From NCBI RefSeq assembly GCF_027484945.1, contig NZ_JAIXRZ010000032.1:1-62753 (forward strand): a DNA stretch of 62,753 nucleotides. Direction: 5' to 3'. The translations under genes and the position numbers were made by a program. Shown in pieces: positions 35,577 to 43,453 of this stretch. The DNA is from Flavobacterium sp. Lineage in GTDB: Bacteria > Bacteroidota > Bacteroidia > Flavobacteriales > Flavobacteriaceae. Numbering within the stretch: position 1 is the first letter of the stretch; each line of letters opens with the position of its first letter. The notes beneath the pieces are model-generated. The model was not told the DNA's origin. It saw only the letters and a list, made by a program, of their open reading frames with translations, and searched no databases.

Positions 35577-36845
35577 ATGTATGCTTTAGTCGATTGCAAT
35601 AACTTTTATGCCTCTTGTGAACGGGTGTTTCAACCACAGCTGATAGGCCAACCTATTGTTGTCTTGTCAAATAACGACGGTTGTGTTATTGCACGAAGTT
35701 ATGAAGCCAAAGACTTAGGAATCCCAATGGGCGCTCCCGAATTTGAATACCGAGTATTAATTAAAAAACACGGTGTTCATGTCTTTTCTTCCAATTATGC
35801 ACTTTATGGCGACATGAGTGCCCGTGTGATGAAAATTTTAGAAGGATTTACTCCCCATGTAGAAGTATATAGTATTGACGAAGCTTTTTTGAATTTTGAA
35901 GGCATGACGATTCCCGATTACCACGACTATGGAATTCAAATGCGCAAACGCGTTCAAAAATGGTTGAGTATCCCAATATGTGTGGGGTTTGCCCCTTCAA
36001 AAGCCTTAGCTAAAATCGCAAATAAAATCGCTAAAAAATTTCCTGAACGTACGGGGGGTTCCTATATAATTGACTCTGAAGCCAAACGAATCAAAGCGTT
36101 AAAATGGACAAAAATTGAAGATGTTTGGGGAATTGGTTTTCGATTAACCAAAAAAATGAAAGCGAGAAAAATCCTAACCGCCTATGATTTCACGTTACCC
36201 GAACACGAAGCCTATATCCAAAAAGAAATGGGAGTGGTAGGCAATCGTCTGCGGTTGGAACTGTTAGGACATTCTATTTTAGAACTAGAAGAACCGAAAA
36301 ATAAAAAACATATTGCTGTAACCCGCAGTTTTGAAGGCAGGATTACGCATTTGACAGAGTTGAAAGAACGGGTTTCTACCTTTGCGGGAATTTGTGGAGA
36401 AAAACTACGGAAGCAACACTCGCATTGCCAAGTGGTAACCGTCTATTTACGAAAAGACAAGTTTCATAATCCCGATAACGGACGGTACAATTTTTATGCA
36501 CAAGAAGCCTTGCCTTTCCCTACGAACTCGAGCATTACCTTGGGAAAAGTGGCAACCAAAATGCTAGAACAACTCTACCGCCAAGGGGAAGAATATAAAA
36601 AAACAGGGGTGATTGTTTCGGCAATTACACCCCAGCAGCAAAAACAGTATAATTTATTTCAAGAGGAAAACCCAAAACACGAAGCCTTAATGAAGGTAAT
36701 GGATAGCTATTTCAAAAAAACAGGAGAACGAAAAATACGTTTAGGAATGCATGATTTAAATCGAACCTGGAAAATGAAACAAAATTATTTATCGCCAAAA
36801 TTTACTACCAATATTCACGATATCATTACCGTACAATGTCGCTAA
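35577..36845 (+). CDS. umuC: Y-family translesion DNA polymerase (UmuC-like)
   Basis: A 422-residue damage-tolerant DNA polymerase. Catalytic motifs: YALVDCNNFYASCERV with D6, SNNDGCVIARS at 31-41, and YSIDEAF with D101 and E102. Two helix-hairpin-helix-like segments and a little-finger domain follow, with the typical UmuC length. A TAACTTTA box at 35565-35572 sits only 4 bases before the ATG, so the message could be nearly leaderless. The stop overlaps the start of umuD by 10 bp, so production of both is coupled. No SOS box could be recognised. Confidence 0.94.
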   Translation: MYALVDCNNFYASCERVFQPQLIGQPIVVLSNNDGCVIARSYEAKDLGIPMGAPEFEYRVLIKKHGVHVFSSNYALYGDMSARVMKILEGFTPHVEVYSIDEAFLNFEGMTIPDYHDYGIQMRKRVQKWLSIPICVGFAPSKALAKIANKIAKKFPERTGGSYIIDSEAKRIKALKWTKIEDVWGIGFRLTKKMKARKILTAYDFTLPEHEAYIQKEMGVVGNRLRLELLGHSILELEEPKNKKHIAVTRSFEGRITHLTELKERVSTFAGICGEKLRKQHSHCQVVTVYLRKDKFHNPDNGRYNFYAQEALPFPTNSSITLGKVATKMLEQLYRQGEEYKKTGVIVSAITPQQQKQYNLFQEENPKHEALMKVMDSYFKKTGERKIRLGMHDLNRTWKMKQNYLSPKFTTNIHDIITVQCR

Positions 36846-37276
36846 AACCCTCAAAACTCACGTTTTTTATACCCGATTTATCACCACGAGAAGGAATCTC
36901 TTACTTCTCGGGAGGGATTAAAGCGGGATTTCCTTCGCCGGCAGCCGATTTTGATGAAGCAAAAATCAGTTTAGACCATGTTTTGGTGCGTAACCGGGAA
37001 GCCACCTTTTATGCTAAAGCAAGTGGGACCTCAATGATTGGGGCGGGTATTGACGACGGAGACATCATGGTTATCGACCGCAGTTTAGAACCGGCAAATA
37101 ATAAAATTGCAGTCTGTTTTATTGATGGTGAATTTACCGTAAAGCGCATACGAAAAGAAAAAAATGCGGTATACCTTATGCCCGAAAACCCAGTCTATCC
37201 ACCTATCAAAATCACCGAAGAAAACGAATTAATTATTTGGGGAATTGTAACGTATGTGATTAAGTGTTTGGGGTAA
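36836..37276 (+). CDS. umuD: UmuD-like S24 self-cleaving peptidase subunit
   Basis: A 146-residue LexA/UmuD-fold protein that, after RecA-stimulated self-cleavage, joins UmuC to form polymerase V. The likely cleavage bond is Ala30-Gly31 (GGIKAGFPSP). The catalytic Ser is S66 in ASGTSMIGAGI and the general-base Lys is K103 in FTVKRI. There is no DNA-binding domain, so it is UmuD rather than LexA. Order is umuC then umuD, opposite to E. coli, with a 10-bp overlap. Followed by a terminator at 37289-37306. Confidence 0.92.
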   Translation: MSLKPSKLTFFIPDLSPREGISYFSGGIKAGFPSPAADFDEAKISLDHVLVRNREATFYAKASGTSMIGAGIDDGDIMVIDRSLEPANNKIAVCFIDGEFTVKRIRKEKNAVYLMPENPVYPPIKITEENELIIWGIVTYVIKCLG

Positions 37277-37288
37277 TGAATCAAAATG

Positions 37289-37312
37289 CCGTTTCTAAAG
37301 AAACGGTTTTTT
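37289..37312 (+). terminator. Terminator of umuC-umuD
   Basis: Stem CCGTTTC (37289-37295) with GAAACGG (37300-37306), loop TAAA, then a T-run. It marks the end of core-type genes before the accessory island. Confidence 0.8.
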
Positions 37313-37793
37313 ATTTAATTCTATTTTCATTTTAATGAAATAAAATGACAAAATCCCTCCTTTGTATTGATAGGGGTTAAAGCGAAATAAAAGCTACTAA
37401 ATTTAGTACAAATGAAAAAATAGAATTAGATCATGTTTGATAATTTTTCTGTGTGGTACAATTTTTAGAAAATGCAACCAACAAATTGGAGGCAGATTTG
37501 GAAAGTTTACAGCTGTTTTTTAACAATGTTTTTGGATAAATTTTTTATTTGAATAACTTTATAAAAACAATCTTATACTTCGCGATTGAGTTGTAAAAGA
37601 ATGAAATATGGGAGTGTAAATAATTAAAGGCTATCGGCTCATGTAAGCCCCAAAAGCATTCAACAAATTAAAAGCCCTTTTGATGATTTATAAAAAAACG
37701 GTAGATTAGCTTATTCAAAATAAACTCACTATTATCAGACATAGCACACTCATTTTGGGTGTATAAGACTGATTTTGTAAGACATATAAACGA
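37313..37793. other. AT-rich gene-poor left border of the accessory island
   Basis: No gene was found. A short reading frame at about 37447-37539 on the plus strand runs without a start codon and ends VVQFLENATNKLEADLESLQ then seven more residues and a stop; its composition looks like former coding sequence, so it may be a gene remnant. I see no repeat, RNA gene or attachment site, and no complete inverted-repeat site before the first cassette boundary at 37794. Confidence 0.4.
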
Positions 37794-38370
37794 GTTAGCG
37801 GTCAGTTTTCAGCCCTCAATATTTTAGAACCAAATGATGAAAAACAACCAAAGAATTCTTTTAGTCGTAATTTCAATGTTAGTTGGAATTTTGGAATTAA
37901 TATTGCTAGTAAATGTATTTCCGCAAACTGGAATGGGAAGAATTATTTATATTCCTTTTTGGATAATTTTATATCTCTTAATTTCAATTTGGTTGACGAA
38001 AAAAAGTAAGACTTTGAAAAAATCACTAATCAAATTGGTAATCCTTCATTTAATATTGTTTCATATAATGTTGTGGAGTTGGCCTCAATCAGCAGCTGTA
38101 CAGAAAAATTTAGTGGAAGAGTTTTATGGAAAAATTTATAAATAAAAAGTTCGTAGCGGAATTCAACAGAAACTTTTTGTAATGGAATCACGTTTCTCAG
38201 CTAAGTTCATTTTTGTGTCAGTAATCTAAGAATAAAACCGAACCGCTAACAGCCGTTTCTCGCAATTGCGAATTTTGTGGTAAGTTGATGTTTACGTTTC
38301 GCAAGAAATTTTATCTTTAACAGAAAATAATTCGTTCCGAAGTTCGCAACTGACGAGAAGCGGCGGAACG
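37794..38370 (+). mobile_element. Integron-cassette-like unit 1
   Basis: The unit runs from the GTT of GTTAGCGGT (37794-37802) to the next GTT at 38370. It holds one gene (37834-38145), with about 40 bases before it and 97 bases after it before the attC-like site at 38242-38376. Its first nine bases are exactly complementary to ACCGCTAAC (38242-38250), the outer edge of its own terminal repeat, as in excisable integron cassettes. No integrase is visible in the window. Confidence 0.6.
37834..38145 (+). CDS. Small membrane protein, cargo of cassette 1
   Basis: A 103-residue protein with three predicted TM helices (about 8-28, 36-56 and 68-86), separated by a basic loop (WLTKKSKTLKKSL), and a short polar C-terminus. 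I recognise no family. It is the only gene between two cassette boundaries, 40 bases after the first one; this spacing and the size suit a cassette gene. The start could be either of two adjacent ATGs (37834 or 37837). No promoter was evident. Confidence 0.65.
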   Translation: MMKNNQRILLVVISMLVGILELILLVNVFPQTGMGRIIYIPFWIILYLLISIWLTKKSKTLKKSLIKLVILHLILFHIMLWSWPQSAAVQKNLVEEFYGKIYK

Positions 38371-38376
38371 TTATGC
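38242..38376 (+). repeat. attC-like recombination site 1
   Basis: An imperfect inverted repeat: CGCTAAC outer core (38244-38250) and GTTATGC outer core (38370-38376) enclose arms at 38250-38272 and 38343-38366. The arms pair over about 20 of 24 positions, with mismatches and one unpaired T (38351), matching the extrahelical-base architecture of integron attC. The 70-base centre contains TTTTGTGGTA (38273-38282), shared with site 2. Only the AAC/GTT triplets of the classical consensus are exact. Confidence 0.6.
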
Positions 38377-41300
38377 CCAATGCTAGGACAACCGAACAAC
38401 CAACAACAAACCGACAGAAAAAACTAATTTTGGACTATGAAATTTGACAACAGAATTAATGACTTTAGAACAGTACATAGACAACATAAATAAACGATAC
38501 AAACTTGGTAATGCGACCGAGCATACTTTTCGTGGCGACCTGCAACAACTGTTAGAAAGTTTAGTGCCTGACATCAGGGCGACCAATGAACCCAAAAGAC
38601 AATCTTGCGGAGCACCCGACTACATTCTGACCAAAAAAGAAATTCCAGTAGGTTTTATTGAAGCAAAGGACATTGGCGACAAAGACCTTGAAGGAGCAAA
38701 GAAAACAGGCAACAAAGAACAGTTTGACCGTTATAAGGCTTCTTTAAACAACTTAATTTTCACCGACTATTTAGACTTCCATTTATACATTGACGGAATT
38801 TTTATTACAAAAATTGCACTCGCTGAAATACAAAACGGAACTATCGTTCCATTGCCTAAAAACTTTGCAACTTTTACAAATCTCATAAAAGACTTTGCTT
38901 CTCACGTTGGGCAGACAATAAAAAGTTCAAAAAAACTGGCAGAAATGATGGCGGGCAAAGCCCGCCTTCTTTCTGATGTTATTGAAAAGGCATTGACAAG
39001 TGACGAAGCAAATAAGGAAGACAGCACACTTAAAGACCAAATGAATGCCTTTAAGCAAATCCTTATTCACGACATTACGCCCAAAGGATTTGCAGACGTT
39101 TATGCTCAAACTATTTCTTACGGAATGTTTGCGGCTCGTTTGCACGATGCAACTTTACCAACGTTTAGCCGACAAGAAGCAGCAGAACTCATTCCAAAGT
39201 CAAATCCATTTTTACGCAAACTGTTTGGCTACATTGCTGGACCCGATATTGACGACCGCATAAAATGGATAGTGGATAGTTTGGTTGATATATTTTTGGC
39301 TTGCAATGTTGAAGAAATTTTAAAGAATTACGGAAAGTCAACAAAAATGGAAGACCCAATCATCCATTTTTATGAAACATTTTTGAGTGAGTACGATCCG
39401 AAATTACGAAAGGCTCGTGGCGTTTGGTACACTCCTGCTCCAGTTGTAAATTTTATTGTTCGTGCCGTTGATGATATTTTAAAAACCGAATTTGATTTAC
39501 CGCAAGGACTTGCCGACAGTAGCAAAACAAAAATAAAAGTAGATGTACAAGGCAAAAAGACAGAACAGGAAGTTCACAAAGTGCAAATACTTGACCCAGC
39601 CACAGGAACAGGAACTTTCCTTGCCGAAACCATAAAACACATTCATAAAAAGTTTGAAGGACAACAAGGAATTTGGAGTAATTATGTAGAAACGCATTTG
39701 TTGCCTCGCCTCAATGGATTTGAGTTGCTGATGGCAAGTTACGCAATGGCACATTTACAATTAGACTTACTACTTACTGAAACAGGCTACAAACCAACAA
39801 CAAACCAACGTTTTAGAGTTTATTTAACTAACAGTTTAGAAGAAAGCCACCCCGACACAGGTACTTTATTTGCCAATTGGTTAAGTACAGAAGCCAACGA
39901 AGCCAATCATATCAAAAGAGATACACCAGTAATGTGTGTAATAGGAAATCCACCATATAGTGGTGAAAGTTCTAATAGTGGTGATTGGGTTGATAAATTG
40001 ATTGATATTTATAAATACGATTATAACGGACAAAAAATTCCTGATACAAAATGGTTAAATAACGATTATGTGAAATTCCTACGTTATGGGCAACATTACA
40101 TTGAAAAAAACGGAAGTGGAATTTTGGCTTTCATTACAGACAATAGCTTTTTAGATAGTATTTCATTTCGTGGAATGCGTTGGAACCTGCTAAAAACTTA
40201 TGACAAAATTTTTGTTATCAATTTGCACGGAAACAGCAAGAAAAAAGAAACAGCACCAGACGGTGGCGTTGACCAAAATGTGTTTGACATTATGCAAGGT
40301 GTTTCAATCAACATTTTAGTTAAGACAGGCAAGAAAAAAACTACTGAATTAGGCAAAGTTTTTCATTACGACCTTTTTGGTAAACGGGAATTAAAATATG
40401 ATTTTCTATGGGATAACTCTTTAGAAAGTACATCTTATACAGAACTTAAACCATTTCAACCAAATTTCTTTTTAGTTCCAAAAGATTTTTCATCACAAAA
40501 AGAGTATGATTCTTTTTTAAAAATTGATGAATTGTTAAAATTAAATGGAGTGGGAATATGTTCAAAGCGTGATGATACAGCAATACAATTCAATAAAAAT
40601 GAATTAATAAAAGTTCTTGATGATTTTAGAACGTTGTCAGAAACAGAGCTAAAACAAAAATATAGAACAGAAGTCAATGAAAGTAGAGATAAAAAAACCT
40701 CTTATGCCAAAGAAAATATTTCAAAGTTTGGCGTTGACAATAAACATTTAAAGAAAATTAACTACCGCCCTTTTGATATCAGAAACACTTATTTCACAAA
40801 TCAATCTAGGGGTTTTTTGGCATATCCTGTTTACGCAATCAATCAACATTTTTCTCAAGATAATTATGGATTAATTGTATCAAAGAAAAGTCGTCAATTA
40901 AGTTTAGGTTATATGTTCATAACGAATTCAATTGTTGATTTACATATTTTGGATAGTGCGGCAGATTCAACGTACATATTTCCTCTATACCTATATCCCA
41001 AAACCAACGGTCAACAAACTATCGGGCAAACATCAGATAGAACACCAAATCTAAATGAAGAAATTGCAAATCAAATAGCAGATACATTAGGTTTAACTTT
41101 TACCAACGAAAAAGCAACCACCAAAGACACATTTGCACCAATCGACATTTTAGATTATATCTATGCGGTTTTACATTCGCCAACGTACCGAGAAAAATAC
41201 AAAGAATTTTTAAAAATAGATTTTCCAAGAGTGCCTTACCCAAAAGATGCTGCCACATTTTGGCAGTTGGTAAAATTGGGCGGTGAAATCAGACAAATAC

Positions 41301-41748
41301 ATTTATTAGAAAGTTCAACAGTTGAAAAATATATAACTCAATATCCCGAAGACGGAAACAATGTAGTTGTAAAACCAAAATACGAAAACGGAAAAGTGTA
41401 CATCAACGACACGCAGTATTTCGACAATGTGCCGCAAATAGCTTGGGACTTTTTTATTGGTGGTTATCAGCCAGCACAAAAATGGCTTAAAGACAGAAAG
41501 GAAAGAACACTTGAATTTGACGACATTTTACACTATCAAAAAATCATTGTTGCATTGACAGAAACGGACAGATTAATGAACGAAATAAACAAAATCGTAA
41601 TCGAATGAGAATAAGCACTGGGCATAACACGGGTTTGGCAAAAGTGGCAGTTCAGTGCTTCGTATGACAGTTTTGTGGTAGATTTAAGTTCAGTTCTTCG
41701 ATTGAACTTTTGTGCTAAAAATCCGCCACTACGCCAAGCCGCAAAACG
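38371..41748 (+). mobile_element. Integron-cassette-like unit 2 (restriction enzyme cargo)
   Basis: A 3378-base unit from the cut point in GTTATGC (38370) to that in GTTAACA (41748). Its left end GTTATGCCCAATGCT (38370-38384) is complementary at 14 of 15 bases to AGCACTGGGCATAAC (41614-41628), the outer edge of its own terminal site. It carries one large gene in the direction that points at the terminal site, as in integron cassettes. It is several times larger than a usual cassette (about 0.5-1 kb). Confidence 0.6.
38444..41608 (+). CDS. Single-chain restriction-modification enzyme (nuclease plus N6-adenine methyltransferase, type ISP/IIG-like)
   Basis: A 1054-residue protein that should both cut and methylate DNA. 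Numbering from the TTG at 38444: an N-terminal PD-(D/E)XK nuclease-like domain has D59 and E73-A-K75 (CGAPDYILTKKE then GFIEAK). A gamma-class N6-adenine methyltransferase follows, with motif I LDPATGTGTFL (383-393) and motif IV NPPY (502-505). The C-terminal about 400 residues are a presumed target-recognition region. There is no helicase block, so it is shorter than classical type ISP enzymes such as LlaGI and may act as a type IIG-like enzyme. The start may be TTG 38444 or the ATG at 38459. It ends 6 bases before the next site's arm, and is the sole cargo of cassette 2. Confidence 0.85.
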   Translation: MTTELMTLEQYIDNINKRYKLGNATEHTFRGDLQQLLESLVPDIRATNEPKRQSCGAPDYILTKKEIPVGFIEAKDIGDKDLEGAKKTGNKEQFDRYKASLNNLIFTDYLDFHLYIDGIFITKIALAEIQNGTIVPLPKNFATFTNLIKDFASHVGQTIKSSKKLAEMMAGKARLLSDVIEKALTSDEANKEDSTLKDQMNAFKQILIHDITPKGFADVYAQTISYGMFAARLHDATLPTFSRQEAAELIPKSNPFLRKLFGYIAGPDIDDRIKWIVDSLVDIFLACNVEEILKNYGKSTKMEDPIIHFYETFLSEYDPKLRKARGVWYTPAPVVNFIVRAVDDILKTEFDLPQGLADSSKTKIKVDVQGKKTEQEVHKVQILDPATGTGTFLAETIKHIHKKFEGQQGIWSNYVETHLLPRLNGFELLMASYAMAHLQLDLLLTETGYKPTTNQRFRVYLTNSLEESHPDTGTLFANWLSTEANEANHIKRDTPVMCVIGNPPYSGESSNSGDWVDKLIDIYKYDYNGQKIPDTKWLNNDYVKFLRYGQHYIEKNGSGILAFITDNSFLDSISFRGMRWNLLKTYDKIFVINLHGNSKKKETAPDGGVDQNVFDIMQGVSINILVKTGKKKTTELGKVFHYDLFGKRELKYDFLWDNSLESTSYTELKPFQPNFFLVPKDFSSQKEYDSFLKIDELLKLNGVGICSKRDDTAIQFNKNELIKVLDDFRTLSETELKQKYRTEVNESRDKKTSYAKENISKFGVDNKHLKKINYRPFDIRNTYFTNQSRGFLAYPVYAINQHFSQDNYGLIVSKKSRQLSLGYMFITNSIVDLHILDSAADSTYIFPLYLYPKTNGQQTIGQTSDRTPNLNEEIANQIADTLGLTFTNEKATTKDTFAPIDILDYIYAVLHSPTYREKYKEFLKIDFPRVPYPKDAATFWQLVKLGGEIRQIHLLESSTVEKYITQYPEDGNNVVVKPKYENGKVYINDTQYFDNVPQIAWDFFIGGYQPAQKWLKDRKERTLEFDDILHYQKIIVALTETDRLMNEINKIVIE

Positions 41749-41754
41749 TTAACA
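41614..41754 (+). repeat. attC-like recombination site 2
   Basis: Starts 5 bases after the restriction gene stop. Outer cores are GCATAAC (41622-41628) and GTTAACA (41748-41754). Arms CGGGTTTGGC plus AGTGGC on the left face GCCACTACGCCAAGCCG on the right (41726-41742 region), pairing with at least two single unpaired bases. The centre has TTTTGTGGTA (41671-41680), the same ten bases in the same relative place as in site 1. Confidence 0.6.
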
Positions 41755-41988
41755 TCAAATGTAAAGACAATCACTTCTGAGAGATCCGATAGTGATAAAT
41801 TGAAAATTGAAAGGATTAAGTTTTTTAACAAGAAAGTACAAGTTTGATGTAAATTTATTTTTTCTACTCATTGTAAAAAATAATAAAAGGTTAAAAAAAC
41901 AAATGGGATAGAATAACTCTGAGCTAAACAACAGAGGAAAACAGCGGAAAAGCTTCACAAGAAAAAAAAATATGATTAACTAAAAATT

Positions 41989-43452
41989 ATGAGTTCAGTA
42001 CTAAAATTGGCCATTACCAAAATAGGGGACCTACTTTTAAACAATACAATCAGTCAGGATGCAGAAGGCAAACCGATACGTCCCATCAATTTGGTGATTC
42101 CCCCTTATCAGCGACCGTATAAATGGACAGCCAAAAATGCTGTACAACTATTTGACGATATTATTGAAGCCAAAAATCAAAATAAAGAAACATACCGTGT
42201 AGGAACCCTTATTCTTCATTATGATGCAAAAAAATCGGTTTATAATATTGTGGACGGTCAACAGCGCACCATTACGTTTTCGCTCTTGCTTATGGCGCTT
42301 TATAATGGGCAGGAAGTTGTAATTCCTTTTCTTAATCAGTCGTTAACTGATGATCCTTATAACTCTAGAAACATTCCCAACAACTATAGAACCCTCGAAA
42401 GACGCATACATAATATTTCAGATATCAGGGAACGATCAGAAGTCCATGATTATATCAAAAATAATTGCGAACTCATCGTTGTTATTACAGAAGATATTTC
42501 TGAAGCCTTCCAGTTTTTTGATTCGCAAAACGCCCGAGGAAAAAAGCTGTATCCGCATGATTTATTAAAGGCCTATCACCTGAGAGAAATGAACAATGCA
42601 GATATTACTCAAATCGAAAAAACAGTAAAAGATTGGGAAGATCTGGACCAAAAAAAACTTGCCCTTTTGTTTAGCGATTATCTCTACCGCCTAAAAGAAT
42701 GGATTAAAGGAAACAGTGCATGGGAACTTAATGAACAAAATATACAAAAGTTTAAAGGCATAAACCGTGACGGAAATTATCCTTATGCGCAATTTTATAA
42801 AGGTGCTTATGCCTATGCCGACATGGTAAATCAATCTTCCATGCCTTTTGTAAATGGGATGAATAACCTTAAGCCATTTCAGATAGACACACCCATTATA
42901 GCCGGCAAATCGTTTTTCGATTATGCTAAGCATTATTTTGTAATTCTAAAAGACATTCAAAACAACAATAAATACGAGGGGTATTTTATCAATGACAACC
43001 AAATTGTAAAAACACTTGACTTAAGAAATTACAAAAACGGTGTAGGCAATGGTATTACACGGCTATTATTCGATACGGCAGTATTACTTTATGTAGATAG
43101 GTTTTGCCCTAGCGAACGACCATCTAAATCAGATAAAGAAATGTTAGAAAAGCAATTTGTTCTATATGCTTTTATTTGGGCTTATTCATTAAGGGCTCAA
43201 TACTACAATCTTGGTTGGCAATCTGCTCAAAATTACATTTTAGGAAGCGATGTTATAAATTCATTCAATATTTATAAAATGATCACAGAGGCGGATTCAC
43301 CAATTACATTGTTAAGCTCACTTTCCGATAAGTTAAGTCCACTCCCATTGGATAAAATTGTAGCAAAAAAAGAGGACATAAATAAAGAAAATAATGGAGT
43401 TTATCAAAACTACCTTTACTATTTCAAATTAAATAAATTTATTGAAGAATAA
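41989..43452 (+). CDS. DUF262 (GmrSD N-terminal / ParB-like) protein
   Basis: A 487-residue cytoplasmic protein. The DUF262 core is clear: IPPYQRPYKW at 37-46, then VDGQQRTITF (DGQQR at 89-93), the ParB/Srx-like nucleotide-binding fold. It lacks the C-terminal DUF1524 HNH-like nuclease seen in GmrD-type partners. Its stop is separated by one base from the ATG of a second DUF262 protein (TAATATG), so they form a coupled pair. In known DUF262 systems (GmrSD, SspE) these domains sense or hydrolyse nucleotides and cut modified phage DNA. Here the pair lies between a restriction-enzyme cassette and a type I system, so a defence role is likely but unproven. Confidence 0.82.
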   Translation: MSSVLKLAITKIGDLLLNNTISQDAEGKPIRPINLVIPPYQRPYKWTAKNAVQLFDDIIEAKNQNKETYRVGTLILHYDAKKSVYNIVDGQQRTITFSLLLMALYNGQEVVIPFLNQSLTDDPYNSRNIPNNYRTLERRIHNISDIRERSEVHDYIKNNCELIVVITEDISEAFQFFDSQNARGKKLYPHDLLKAYHLREMNNADITQIEKTVKDWEDLDQKKLALLFSDYLYRLKEWIKGNSAWELNEQNIQKFKGINRDGNYPYAQFYKGAYAYADMVNQSSMPFVNGMNNLKPFQIDTPIIAGKSFFDYAKHYFVILKDIQNNNKYEGYFINDNQIVKTLDLRNYKNGVGNGITRLLFDTAVLLYVDRFCPSERPSKSDKEMLEKQFVLYAFIWAYSLRAQYYNLGWQSAQNYILGSDVINSFNIYKMITEADSPITLLSSLSDKLSPLPLDKIVAKKEDINKENNGVYQNYLYYFKLNKFIEE

Positions 43453-43453
43453 T

